NCBI GenBank assembly: GCA_022814565.1
Contig: JAKLNG010000005.1
Coordinates: forward strand, 1,426,001 to 1,490,000
Source: Phaeophleospora eucalypticola
Lineage: Eukaryota > Ascomycota > Dothideomycetes > Mycosphaerellales > Mycosphaerellaceae
Length of the DNA: 64,000 nucleotides
Direction of reading: 5' to 3'
The notes beneath the pieces are model-generated. The model saw nothing but the letters and a program-made list of their open reading frames with translations. It was not told the DNA's origin and made no database searches. Shown here one piece after another: positions 1-12,385 of this stretch (position 1 is its first letter; every line of letters begins with the position of its first letter). Both the position numbers and the translations under genes were made by a program.

Positions 1-946
1 CTGAAGACGTGTCGAACATCGAACATCCTTCACTACTGCCACGACTGCTTATAGCAACTGCTCTTCATCTTCCGAGGCTCTTTGCGCCTTGGCTAAGAGG
101 TGAGAAAAGGAATATCACACCAAAGTGGAAAGACGGCCCGGCGCCCGAACACAACATTGCTGTCAAGTAGCTGACCGCAAATCGTACTGAAGATCATACA
201 TCTATCATAGTAACCAGACACCCGTAATGCTTATGCAGCTTGCCGAAAACTTTATGCAGCAGCAGTGTCTCCGTGGCATCCTTCACCAATGCTTCGATAG
301 TCATGTGAATATCTCACTCATCCTATTCTCGTAGTTCCGACGCACTGGCAAGTGAGAAATAGTTTGTGTTGTTGAGAAAACAACATGAAGCGCTTTGAGG
401 AGGCGAACATCATGACATGATCCAATATCATAACGGCCTCCTATATGACAAGTGGGTGTAAGAGCGATGAATCGAGGATCGATCTGTCTTCCGAGATAGC
501 TAAGGAACAGCACGTCTTGCTGAGAAGATGACCTCTCGTAAGAATCTCAGTAAGCACTTATGCTTTATCGTTTTGGATGAATTACACAAGGATCAATTGC
601 ATGTTGAGAACTTTGGGTCGATATGGCAGTAGCTTGCTGTGCACCTTGCGATTGCGTCGTACGTGTCTGACAAGGGCGCGTTGCATCAAATTTGCTCAAT
701 AGCACGACTAGTGCGCAATCACATGTGTTCAAGTGTCACATGTCGCAGACATTAGAGCGCGTGGGACCTTGAAACGTAAAAACGTACAGGAAAATGCGGG
801 TGAAAGGAGTTAATGCCAAAGTTGAACGACGATACTTTGTCGGCTTGAATTTGCAAAGCGGGCATGTCACAGTAACAAGCCTGCAGCGGCAATTTTGCTG
901 ACCAGTCTTGAAGTTGGCCACGGATTTCCCTCTCTTTACTCCAACC
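1..946. other. Intergenic region downstream of SMC5, no gene seen
   Basis: Only short, unconvincing open frames occur here, none with a recognisable domain or a plausible set of splice sites. The stretch holds the 3' side of the minus-strand SMC5 gene, whose stop lies at 947. A gene reaching in from before the window cannot be excluded. Confidence 0.6.
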
Positions 947-3900
947 CTAGGCTGCCCGAAGCGCAAGCGCCTTGTGTGCGAGCTTTTCGAAGTTCAGTTG
1001 TTCGGGGTCGTCTGGCATATATTCACCCGAAGCAATGCAGTGCACCTTCATGTTTTCGTGATAAGTCAGGTTGTTCAGCAGCTTGGGCGTGATCAGGAAG
1101 TATTGGCTCGTGTGCTCAGCGCACGCGATTTCGACCATGCGGGAATGCACCAGTCTGTAGCTTTTGTTAGCGCTGCGAGGTATTCCAGCTGCTGCAATCA
1201 AAACGTACCTCTCATTGCGTGGGTCCATACCCTGATTGATCTCATCGACGACGCGGAACGGCGCTCTTGCCAGGCTCTGCAAAGCCATGAGATAGAAAAT
1301 GGTGGACACAGCGCGCTCTCCGCCAGACTGTCGATGCGAGTCCAGGATGCTAAGTTGCTCCTTCTCCCTGTGAGAGGTGTCAGCAGGATCTTGTGGATGT
1401 GTATAGAACAGAGGCTCGGCTTTACCTGAATTTGACCTTGATCTGGATTGCCCATTGCTCAAAGTCATCGTCCTTGTGGACGGCGACCTCTCCCGCACAA
1501 TGGATTCGAGAGAAATTCTCAGAGAATGCGTCTGAGATCTGACCAACGACTCGATCTAGCTCAGGCTCCCAGCGGTCTCGAAGCTCCGTGATCGTCCTAC
1601 TGAGGCCATCGAGTTTCTGCTCGAGTGAAGCTCGTTTCTCTTGCAGCTCTTCAATCCTCTTGGCACGTTGCTCATACTCTCGGATGACATTCTCATTACC
1701 TCCATGGAGCATGTCGAGGTTAGCACGTACCGACTGGATTTCGGTCTCCAGCCTCTCCGGGCTCCAATCTTCGTCTACAAGCTTTTGATAGAGCTCTCTC
1801 ACATCATCTTCCAATGAGTCTTCAGCCTCTTGCAGCCTAGGGCCCATCCGGTTGCCATTCCTGACAAGCTCGTCTTCGGTGGCTTTCAGTTCGGCAGCTC
1901 GCCTCTTCATCTCATCAAGTTCATGTCTCTCCTGCGCATTGCTGGCTTCCAATTGCTCCAGGTCGGATTGCGCCTCTATCCGCATGATCTCGGCCTCGAA
2001 GGCCTGGAGATGCAGTGCTCGAAGTTGATCTACGGTCCTTGCGAAATCAAGAGCCTGCTGGCCTTTCTCGAGGCAAAGCTTGTCCTGCTTCTCGACGATT
2101 GCCATACGCCGTGCGCTTGAATCTCTGACAGACGCCTGGACGGTCTCAAGCTTGCTTTGAAGGTTCTCGAGCTTTGTGGCCAGTCCATTGAACTCTGCAT
2201 GCTGTCTCTGCTTGGCAGCCTTGTCTTCTTCAATCTTGGCCTTTTCTCCGGCTAGCTGTTGCCTTTGCCTGTCAAGTGCCATGCAGCGTTCTAGCACGCC
2301 ACTGAGTTCTTGTTGAATTTCTCCAATCTCGCCTTTCGCAACCGTAATGCGATGGTTGCGTTCTTGCTCCTGTTGTGTATCCACAGGTGCATCGGTCATC
2401 ATCGTGGCATTCTTGACTGGGGAGACACGAGTGCTTGTGCCTGCTGCACCGTATTCGCGACGGCGAATCACCTGGTAAGCGTTGTTCAAACTCAAAAAGT
2501 TCGAGATGCCGCTCTCCTGTAGCTGGTCCCATTGGTTGCTGTTAAGGTCGCGGCGGGCAAAACCTGTGGCATGGATGCTTCTGTTGTCGCACAGCATGGC
2601 AAGAACGTCATCTGGACCTTCGATCAGATCAAGCAGCCAGCACTCTCCGCCCAGCCGCTTGAGCTCCGTCTCGTCGCATGGAGGCTGCCACTCCTCCAGC
2701 TTCCTGTACGTGGCTCTGATGTTGATGTTCGACAGACTCTGGGTTTTGTAAAGCTCCTTCGAAAGTAGCTCGAAGTCTTCTTTTGAAGTGACCGTGAAGG
2801 AAAGCAATTCCGATCGACCCAGAGCAGATTCGACAGCGTTTGCGTGAGAGGGGTCTTTGACTGAGCAAGTGATGATAGGGGGCCCATACACTGTGCCAGT
2901 AAAACGATGTAAATTGGCCTGAATCCACTGCCATGCAGTCCCAGTATCCGAAGACAGGCTGGCGAGTTTGTTCTTCTGTCTGCCGGCTTGAGACTGGAGC
3001 TCTGCCTTTTGCCTCTGCAGTTCCCCGATGATGGTGTTGCGCTGACGGATCTGCTCCTTGAGGGTGTCGGCCTCGCCCTGAGCTGTGTTCGTTGAATTCT
3101 CGTTCTCGCGGATGAGCCGGGACTTCGCCCTGATTTCCTCGTTCAATGTGGCGGCATCGAAAGCCTCTGGTGGATTGGCCAGAGCACGCTGATAGTCTCG
3201 AATCGAGTTTTGAAATTTCCTCATGTTGTCTTTTGCCGCCTTTCCACTCTTTCTGTCTGCATCGAGTTCTTGAACACAGGCTTCCATCTCTCGGCCAGTC
3301 TTCTCGCACTTCTTCTGTTTCTCTTCGGCGTCGGCCTCGGTCCTCGCCAGAAGCCTCTGCCGTGTTTTAGCCATTGTATCTACACTGTTCACATAGCTTC
3401 TCTTGGCTTGAATCTTCTCAGTGTTGGGTTGCATCTTCCTTTCGAGGCGTTTGACTGCTTTGTCGGCTTCTTTTCTCTCTTTTTTCATCGCCTTATGTCG
3501 GTTCTTCAAGGCCGCATACTCCGCAAACGGCCTCAACCTCTCGAGAGACTGGGCCTGGTGCTGAAGAACATTCCGTTCTCTTAGACGACTTACCAGATCC
3601 TCTTGTGATCTTTGCCGATCCTCCTTGCTCTTCAGATCGTCGATAAGAGCTTGCTGTTCTTCGAGGCCTTTTCTCTGCTCCTTGCCCATGACCTTCAGCT
3701 GATCATGCCACTCCGCCATATGCTGAGGTGCAGCTGCTCTCTGCGTCTCTTTGAGTAGATCCACAGGCGACAAAGCCGCGAACTCGACAACACGGTCTTG
3801 GGGCAAGAACTGGCACAGGTTGTCAACCTGGATAGAAAAGCTCCGGGCGAGCTCTTGGACAGCCTTGTTGTTGCTCTTCTTCCCATCTATCAGATAGACA

Positions 3901-4522
3901 GACTTGCTCGTACCAGCCTTCGAGCTGCCCTCTCGGTTGATCTTGTGTGTGATCACAGGGTTTTGTGAATGGCGATTTGGATCTGCTTTGAGCTCGATTT
4001 CGATGGTGGCCGACTTCCTGCCATGCTTTACAAACTCGGCGATGTCCTTGGCTCGACCGAGATGAGCTGTGCTCCAGCCGAGCCCGATACAAATGGCACA
4101 TACTAACGTGCTCTTGCCTGTGCCATTTGGTCCAATAACCATATTGAGATTTGGGCCCGGGCGAAATTCAGCTTTTGTGTATGTGACAAAGTCGATGAGC
4201 CTGACTCTGACGATAGAGCCAGGATGGTGGTCTTGCTGGCCATGGCGAGTGTCTGTAACGAGCGCGTCGCGGGCGCGGCCTTTGCCTTTTGGCGAGCGAC
4301 GGAAGCTGTCTGGTAGAACAGGAAACTAGAGGTACATTAGTTCTGCAGAATATCGCACGCTTCAGGCTGTCATACATCCTCATCCTCGCTGCCATTCCCG
4401 CTGCCATTCAGTCTGCGTCTCTTGTTCTTCTGGTCGCTACCGCTATCTTCGGCGTCCGTATGATCCGTGTTATCGTCATCATCCCGCCGACGAGTTCGCG
4501 GCGTGATCGATGGCGAAGACAT
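947..4522 (-). CDS. smc5: SMC5, structural maintenance of chromosomes protein 5
   Basis: Core ATPase of the SMC5-SMC6 complex, which acts in the nucleus in recombinational repair and replication-fork stability. Three exons, 4522-4376, 4325-1426 and 1367-947, join in frame into 1,155 residues, close to the usual size of about 1,080-1,100. The introns (50 and 58 bases) have GT...AG ends and a CTAAT-type branch site in the first. The N-terminal head has Walker A GPNGTGKST (about 114-122). Two long charged coiled coils flank a globular hinge around residues 470-610. The C-terminal head carries the ABC signature QSGGERAVST (about 1029-1038) and Walker B followed by the SMC5-typical DEINQGMD (about 1057). 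Residues 1-49 are acidic and low-complexity, with a KNKRRR basic patch that could be a nuclear signal. Divergent from POP1 with 271 bases between the start codons. Confidence 0.96.
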
Positions 4523-4793
4523 GATTGAGAATGCTTGTCGTGTGTGGTTGTCAACATGAGGTTGTGAAGTCGGAATTGCTTGCAGTGGTCCTCCAAAACG
4601 CGTCAGGCGCGTCGCGAGCGCGGCGAAACTTTTCTCCGCCAAATTCACCTCGAGCTCCACCTCTACCTTCGGTACCTCTGACTTGCAGGAGCTCTTCAAG
4701 GACGCATCGTTTTCACGAGCTTGCACAGTCTTGTGCGGTTACCGTTCTGCCAGACTGCAGGACCACTATTCCAAATGACCGAACTCAGCATAT
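4523..4793. promoter_or_regulatory. Shared divergent promoter region of SMC5 and POP1
   Basis: 271 bases separate the two start codons, so both genes must draw their core promoters from this interval. I see no clear TATA box. Function is inferred from position only. Confidence 0.5.
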
Positions 4794-7517
4794 ATGGCTC
4801 AATCTAATGGCTCGCGGCCGGCGCAGCCGGCACCTAGCAAGGCTCACGAGAGTCGCAAACGAAAAGACCACCCGACGTCGAATTCAAGGCCTGACAACAA
4901 GCGACCCAAGCCCGATCACCGAGCGAAACAACGCGATGCCCGAGCTCTTGCGACTCAGAGCTCCTCGAAAGCACTCAAAAATGGCGAACTGGACGTCGAA
5001 AAGTTTGTCAAGGCTCGCGAGTATGAGATACGTGCACTGGAGGAGGGAACGTCGAGAAGTAAGAAAGCTCTCACAAAACGAGCTTTTCAACAAGTCCCCA
5101 AGGAGCTGAGAAGGAGGACTGCAAGTCACAATGCCAAGAGGGTGCCTAAAAGGCTACAATCGAGGGCAAAGAAGGAGGTAGGCAAAAGACAAAGGTGTGT
5201 GGATGTGGCTTACACATAACATAGACTAATCTTCCTGCAGATGATCGAGGATAACACACCTACTGTCACCGCACGGAGAAGAAAGCCCACACGGCATATG
5301 AGGCTACGTCTAGAAACTGCGAAGAAGCTGAGAGGGCTAGGCGCGCAGGGGAGAGCCAAAAAGGATAGGGCTGGAGAAGGCGTAACACAGCTAGTGACAG
5401 GTGATCAAAAGGTCCTAGCAGAGAAGACCAATGGGATTGAGACGCGATCGCCCAAAGTGAAGAAGGCATCTCCAGCGACGCCTCCACTCCCAAAAGCCAA
5501 GTTCCGCAAACGACAAAAGAACAAGACCTGGTTGCCAACGCACTTGTTCCATGCAAAAAGAGCTCGAATGACTCCCCCGAAAGAACCGCTTTGGAGATTC
5601 GCAATTCCTCTGACCCCTACAGCGAAGTGTTACAGGCCAACACATCGAGCTGCAAACGAGCGTGGCGCCATTGCATGGGACATGAGCTATATCTCCACCA
5701 TTAGCTTGGAGGGACAGCAAAGGAGCCTAGAAGGGGTCCTCGGCGCTATTGGCATAGGATCTCGATCAGGAGAGGGTGTCTTTGGCAGTCAAGGAGACAA
5801 ATGGCGAAATGGCAAGAGGGCATGGACTGGATTTGCATCTCAGCGTGAGGCGCCCTACCTTCCCATTGCACCAGTGACCATCTTGTGGTGTCCACCGCCC
5901 ATGAATGAGCGTCCGGACAACGACACCTGCAAGATGAAACGCCAAGTTATGGTGCGTGTCCATCCTTCGGCATTTTGGACTCTTTGGGAAGAGTTGACCC
6001 GAGCTTCAAAGACCGCTAAGCCGCAGGTCAGCATCGAGGATCTTCGTTTCGAAGTCGGCAGCATCGAAATTACTGGACCGGGTGCTTTCGAGACAATGCA
6101 GGGAGTCTTGTGGCCTTCTCAAGGCGCTGAAAGCCAAGAGAAGGCAGATGCATCAGCCTGGTCCGTCTGGGAGTCTCTGGGTGGAATGGAAAATTCTGCC
6201 ATGCTTCCCCAGAATGTCGTCTTCGGATTCGATGTTCAGGATCCTAGACTCTACCATCCGCCGCGGACATTTAAGGCGCGCAACGCAGCTGCCGATCACA
6301 ACAAGGTTCTGGAGATTCTCACAAAATGGCCGCTTGATGCAGGGCAAGCGCCTTACAATTTGTTCGACCGCCGCTCACGACGCGTGGCATGCTCTGCCCT
6401 CCCCAGTCAGAAAGCCATCAATCGCAGGAGAGCGCTGACTACGCCGGGACAACATCCTGAGGCAACGGATAAGGATCCTAGGATACCACTCGTGGTATAC
6501 TTTGAGAAACGCTTGAACGGCCGACAGACAACCTTCACAATTCTTACTCCTTGGAAGTGCGTGCAACCATGCTGGTACAGCATCATGTACTATCCGTTGT
6601 CAACGGGAGGTCAGCCGCGCTTTGGAGGAATCGACGAGAAGATGCAGTTGGCGTTCGAGTGTGGGCAACCTTCTTTCCCAAGAGATCTCCCCGGCACGCA
6701 ATCTGGATGGGCGCATGAGCTGATCGCAAGGAGCAAGCGCGAAGAGGACTGGAAAAGGCGTCCAAAGTCCAAAAGAGTCAACTGGAGCCAGGTGAATTTG
6801 GGCAACGGAAAAAAGGGTGAAGTCGGGCGTGGGTGGGCTTGTGACTGGGAGAGGCTGCTCAAAGGGCCGTCCACGGACACGGTCCAGACAAACCAAGGCG
6901 ATGAGTCGAGCAGCGACAAGAACAAGAACGATGCCAGTGAATCATCTCGGTTTGTGCCATCCGCTGTCCACGAATTCTCTGGGCTCGTGCATGTCACTGC
7001 TGAACAAGCTGGAACATTATTGCGGAGCATGTCAGACTCAGACGCATCTTGCAATCGCTCTTTGGCCACTGTGCGCATCGACCTCCTCAATCGCGGAGTT
7101 CCTCAGACCTGCGCTCGTGTCTACCGCCTCCCGTCATCTGCCAATGGTCGAAAACAGTGGCTTGATCTCCATCCAAGGAATCAGAGACAAAGACTAAGAA
7201 AATCCAAGAATGCGATTCCACACGTGCCGAAAGATGCACCAGACCACATCCGACGACAGCGATTGGCACAGTCCTTGATCGATCCGAAGAGAGCAGACGA
7301 TGAAGATTACCCGCCTTGCCCCGATGAAGACGACCTGATCGGCTTTGTGACAACAGGAAACTACAATCTCGAAGAGGGACAGGGCACGGGAATCGGTAGC
7401 ATTCTGCTAAGTCGAGTTAGAGGGGGCGTCCGTGCTGATCCTCAGACTGGGAGACTTTGTATCATAAGGAATGCTGGGAATGGCGTAGCAAGGCTGGGCC
7501 AGTGGGAGATCGTGTAG
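4794..7517 (+). CDS. pop1: POP1, protein subunit of RNase P and RNase MRP
   Basis: Largest protein of the nuclear RNase P/MRP particles, which process the 5' ends of tRNA precursors and rRNA spacers. Two exons (4794-5177 and 5241-7517) are separated by a 63-base intron with a GACTAAT branch site, giving 886 residues, near the 875 of the yeast protein. The basic N-terminal POP1 domain runs from about residue 70 to 280 and includes the conserved RRR-ASHN-KRVP-RLR block just before the intron and the EDNTPTV block just after it. The central POPLD region lies at roughly residues 560-660, with the GW/RFGG-type segment and FPRD. The C-terminal domain ends in a GFVTTGNYN-LEEG block and the PTG/NAGN-type tail typical of the family. 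The family match is strong throughout. Confidence 0.95.
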
Positions 7518-7759
7518 CTACTACCGAATGAGACTTTCCCTTGATGCGCACAAAATTTGCAGCAAACATTGTCCAATGCAAATATGACTAACAATCATGT
7601 CCGCCAGTTCGCGCTATCACGTGGTTTAATTTGCCGAGCTTCAACCACTAGCGCGTCCCTGAAAGCTTCCACGACTTCTCACTTCTCGCTCTCCTCGACC
7701 AACTCTCTTCTCATCATCACCAACACGCCCACCGCACGCACCCGCACGACGCCGGCGCA

Positions 7760-9568
7760 ATGTCGTGGAGACAGAATCTCGGCCAGACTGGCGCCAACAC
7801 GATCCCGCTGGGCAAGCGTCGCTTCGGCGGCGACGAAGACTCGCCCTCCGCCGAGCTACCTGACACACGCGGTCGCCCAACCATCAAGTCGGAGACTCCT
7901 GTCGAGGATGGCGTCAAGAAGCGTCGCAAGCGAAACCGCTGGGGAGATGCATCGGAGAACAAGGCAGCGGGTCTGATGAATCTGCCCACTGCCATCACTG
8001 CGCCTATGACCGCAGAGCAGTTGGATGCCTACGTGACCCATCTGCGCATTGAGGAGATCAGCCAGAAGCTGCGCATCAACGATGTTGTGCCAGCTGACGG
8101 TGACCGGTGAGTTAGCCTCCATATGGTTCAGACTTTGCAAACACAGATATTGATGACCGTTCCAGATCGCCCTCACCTCCGCCCCAGTACGACAACTTCG
8201 GTCGCCGTGTCAACACGCGCGAGTACCGCTACCGCAAGAAGCTTGAAGACGAGCGACACAAGTTGATCGAGAAGGCGATGAAGATCATCCCTTCCTATCA
8301 TCCACCCTCTGACTACCGTCGTCCGACCAAGACCCAAGAGAAGGTCTACGTGCCGGTCAACGACTACCCCGAAATTAACTTCAGTATGCCTTCTAACCCA
8401 CTAATCCTTCCTTCTGCACTCGCGCAAATTGTACTTCCGCACCTTTTGTCTACGACGATCAAAAGTCGTGCTAACCCTTCTGCTAACTTCGCCGACTGCA
8501 CTTTCAATCAAACAATAACTAACACTTAGCTTCTTTCTACTAACAGTCGGCCTCCTCATCGGCCCTCGCGGTAACACACTCAAGAAGATGGAGACCCAGT
8601 CCCAAGCCAAGATCGCCATTCGAGGCAAAGGCTCGGTCAAAGAGGGCAAAGGCAAATCTGATGCAGCCCACGCCAGCAACCAGGACGAAGACTTGCATTG
8701 CTTGATCATGGCAGACACCGAAGAGAAGGTCAACAAGGCAAAGGAACTCATTCACAATGTGATTGAGACGGTGTGTATTTCCCCATCTCCAAGGTCAACT
8801 TGTGCTGACATATCCCAGGCTGCTTCGATTCCAGAGGGTCAGAACGAGCTCAAGCGCAACCAGCTTCGTGAGCTCGCCGCGCTTAACGGCACTCTTCGTG
8901 ACGACGAGAACCAAGCTTGTCAGAATTGCGGAGAGATCGGCCATCGCAAGTACGACTGCCCGCAACAGCGCAACTACACCGCCAATATCATCTGTCGTGT
9001 CTGCGGTAACGCCGGCCACATGGCTCGCGACTGCCCCGAGCGTCGTCCTGGATCAGATTGGCGCAACATGCCTCCTCGCCGTGGACCTGAGAACGCCATC
9101 GACAACGACTACGAGAAGCTCATGAACGAGCTCGGCGGAGGAGAGACGGCCAATCCAAATCGGCAAATCGGTTGGGAGGAAGGAGTTGCTCCTGGAGATG
9201 CCAACGGGGGCGGCGCTCCCAGAATGGCTCCATGGCAGCGGGGTCCAACTGGCGCTCCTGCACCTTGGCAGCGCCAGAAAACTGGTGCTCCCGCCCCATG
9301 GCAGCAGCGCTCTCACGACGACGGTGGCTACGGAGGAGGCTACAGTGCAAGCGTACCATCTGGTGGCCCACCTCCGTGGGCTCGTGGTGGTGCCAGTCAA
9401 GCACCGTGGCAGCAACCTCAGCAAAGCTACGGTGGATACGGAGCTCAGCAGCCATGGCAGAACAACGGCGGATACGACGCCCCGCCACCACCGCCTCCTC
9501 CGGCGAACGACTCGATTCCGCCGCCACCACCACCAGGAGACATTCCTCCACCTCCACCCCCAGCGTAA
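7760..9568 (+). CDS. bbp1: Branch-point binding protein (SF1/BBP, MSL5)
   Basis: Recognises the intron branch-point sequence in early spliceosome assembly, with U2AF as partner, in the nucleus. Four exons (7760-8106, 8166-8383, 8547-8770, 8819-9568) give 512 residues. The N-terminal part has the KKRRKRNRWG block (U2AF65 ligand/SPSP region), then the helix-hairpin segment with RSPSPPPQYD (about 116-125). The KH domain follows, with GLLIGPRGNTLK at the exon 3 start, then the QUA2-like helix. Two CCHC zinc knuckles sit at residues 297-310 and 322-335. The C-terminus is rich in Gly, Pro, Trp and Gln with repeated APWQ units and a polyproline tail. The third intron is 48 bases, a multiple of three, and has no in-frame stop, so it could be retained to give a protein 16 residues longer. 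Confidence 0.96.
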
Positions 9569-10088
9569 GCGGCTGTGGATGCTGCATCTGGATACCACAA
9601 TGTGTGGTAAGTCTGTACCTCGTTGTCCCGCGTGGCAGCAGCATTGCGAAACATACACTTGGAAAGGGGCTACGACGGGCTCGAAAAGAATCGCAGCGCG
9701 GCACAAGCCTTAAAAGCGCGCGGACGATTGAGTATTTCACGACATCATCCGCGTGAGCGACCATAAGGTGGACTTGAGTAAAATAGGTTGCGTAACAAAA
9801 AATGGAATTGTGCCTTCTCGTTGATTTCTTGTGATCAATTTCGCTCTCATATTAGCTTGCGGCCCTGTGAGTTGCAATTGCCCACGAACTTCCCGAGGTG
9901 TGATTCAACCACTAAACTGTCCTGCTTATCGTAGACTCGACTCGACAAGAACGGCGATTCAATCATCCGGTGTGGTTTAGGAGCAATGCAACGGCCCGGA
10001 TGTGGATATGAAGCCATGCTTTGCAATTCTAGATGCCTGCTATCTGTCTTGCTAATTGCTCATTTCGTACTGACAGGATCGAATGAAA
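9569..10088. other. Intergenic region between convergent genes
   Basis: Holds the 3' ends of SF1/BBP (+) and the zinc-cluster factor (-). No coding region, RNA gene or repeat is evident. Confidence 0.6.
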
Positions 10089-12385
10089 TCAAAGGTGCTG
10101 ACCGGGATCCATTCCAGACGACCAAGGCTGCATGGCAGGCGAAAAGACATCATGCACGAGATCACGCAAGTCCTCCTGGGCCGTAAGGTGAGCGATACGG
10201 TGTTCCGACCAGCCCGAGTTGTGGCCGCGGCGAGGTGTCAGGGAGATAGAAGCTTGGTTGACGATGACCTGCTCTTTGTTGCTGGCTTGCCGTACCTTCA
10301 CTTGTTGCGATGAGCATGCGAGCAGAGTGCGTGCTCGTGTTTGTTATGAACTCACCTTGCTGTACGTCGTCACCGAACATTTTTGAAACCATGCTTTCTA
10401 GCAGACTCACTCGGAATAGATCATGTTCGTCGTAGGGCTCGTTTCTGATTGCTCCGATGCCATGTTGCGTCGCTTCCAAATCATCGCCCATGAATGATGA
10501 AGGGGCAGGGATGGTCATCGGCTGCATCCTCAGCAGATGTGTTCGAAAGAGTGGAGTGAGCGCTGCGATGAAGATGGCCATGGGGTGCGCGACTGGTGAT
10601 GACTTGATGAAAGGTAGAAGATGGGCGTATTTCTGTGCCTCAAGTCAGCGCCAATAATCTCTCTGCTGATAGATTGATGTTCGTACATCTAACAGTTGCA
10701 GCATGGCAGAAGCTGCCTCTGTTGAGTTTTGAAGACAGGAGGCGAATTGAGGCTCTGCGCGCGGCAGGGCTAGTCCGGGACGGTGGATCAGCCATCGGAT
10801 ATAGTGGTACAGTAGCTGTTCGTTTGCGTGAGAAATAACGATGGCCATTTCCAGTGGATCTTGAGTGTCCGCGGAGGGTAGATCGTTTGGTACTTCATCG
10901 AAACCGAAGTCCAGCTGGTCAAGGAGGTGGTCACAGCAGAGGCGATTCTAACTCAAGTCAGCGAACAAACATGAGACACTCACGCAAGCACATACCATCT
11001 GTTCAATTCGAGTCGACGCATGCTTGCGCTTGTTGTGAGAGTAAAGTACGTCTAACGTACGCGAGAGGATGCGTATCAGGCGACAAACTGTGACGAATCG
11101 ATGTATCTTGGTTCTACCAGGAACGGCGTTGAGTACTCGGGTCGTGCGCAAACATTCGTCGTCGATGTCACTAGGTTCTGCAATAGTGATGTCGGCCTCA
11201 TGCAGCGTTCGAGGGAGACCAAGAAAGGCAGAAGTGAAAAGGTGAAGCATAAAGACACACCAGAACACACGTCGCCTCATCTCCGTATCCAAGGGATTGC
11301 CAGCGAATCTGTTACCATCATGGTGCAACCCGATCTCCAACGCTTTGGTGTTGGCGATGGCACTGATTCGCAATGCCTCGCTGCGTTGACGAAGCATGAT
11401 CAAGGCATAGGCCTGCAAACCTATGGTTTGAAGGCGAGTGAGGCCCTCTCTTCTCGTGTGTAGTGTCGTGAAATGGCATCTACGTCCTGTTTCCAGAGTG
11501 CGGATCTGATCCCTAATCCTTTCATCCCGTGCTCGACTGAGGTCGAAGCAATATCCCACTGAGAGGCAAAAGTAGAACTGAGCGAGATGCTCAAAGGAAC
11601 CAACGTTCATTGGCTGGCGCGAATAAAGCTCTTCGACTGCCGCCTGAAAGGATGGGCGATGAAGAATGGGAAATACCCTCTCCGTGAAGATGAAGTAATA
11701 ATTGAGAATCCTGTCTGCTTCCTGTCGGTCTGGCAACTCTGTCGGAACGAGATCGAACAACACATGATCGGCCTGCTCCAGAGCTCTGGCACGATTGAAG
11801 TCGTCGACGGTGAAGAGGCCATTGAAGTAGGGCTCTGCAGGTTGGACGCCTCCTAAGATTTCCCGAAGCGCCATTGCAGAGAAGCCAACCCCTGAGGAAG
11901 GCCCCATGTACCTCGTAAATCCATCTTCATCGAGGACATGGATCCCGAGCTCCTTCAGCACAGTCCAGTCGAGTGGATCATTGACAAAGTTGCTGCTCGA
12001 AGCTGGAGAGGCGGATACAACATGAGATGTAGCGTCGCTGTACGGGGACTGGTATGCGGGCGCAGGCTTGGGTGACCAGTCATTGTCTTGTCCATTCTCC
12101 AGCTGCCTTACGCGAGCTTCCAGATACTGGACATACGAACGAGGAGTGGACTGTTTGTTGAGCCTGACACGAGATTCGCAAGGAAAATTGGCGCTGCGGC
12201 AGCTCGAGCACTAGGTATGGTCAGCAGCAACTGGAGAGCGGACAGCAATACGGTGAGATTACTGGTAATCCATTTTGAACATCACACTTGATCTTCTTCC
12301 ACCTGCATCGATCGCAGACTTGGGTGTTGCTGGAGGAAGATGGTGAGGCAGGTACACGAGCAGACGCCGCCTGCTCCATGTTCAT
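10089..12385 (-). CDS. Zn(II)2Cys6 transcription factor with fungal_trans domain
   Basis: Likely DNA-binding transcriptional regulator; target pathway unknown. Five exons (12385-12263, 12210-10996, 10947-10687, 10638-10356, 10285-10089) join in frame into 692 residues; introns are 48-70 bases. The binuclear zinc cluster has cysteines 24, 27, 34, 42, 45 and 52 with the basic RWKKIK loop. The 52-base first intron falls inside the cluster, immediately before Cys42. A linker and short coiled-coil region (YLEARVRQLEN) follow, as in Gal4-type dimers. The fungal-specific transcription factor domain spans about residues 130-400, with FPILHRPSF near its start. The first in-frame ATG is at 12385; a second, two codons on, is equally possible. 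Exon ends 3-5 rest on splice sites and continuing similarity, so the C-terminus is less certain than the N-terminal half. Confidence 0.88.

Noticed and set aside
2629..3309. A 226-codon ORF antisense in frame offset to SMC5
   Set aside because: Overlaps the coiled-coil coding part of SMC5 on the same strand in another frame and has no domain.
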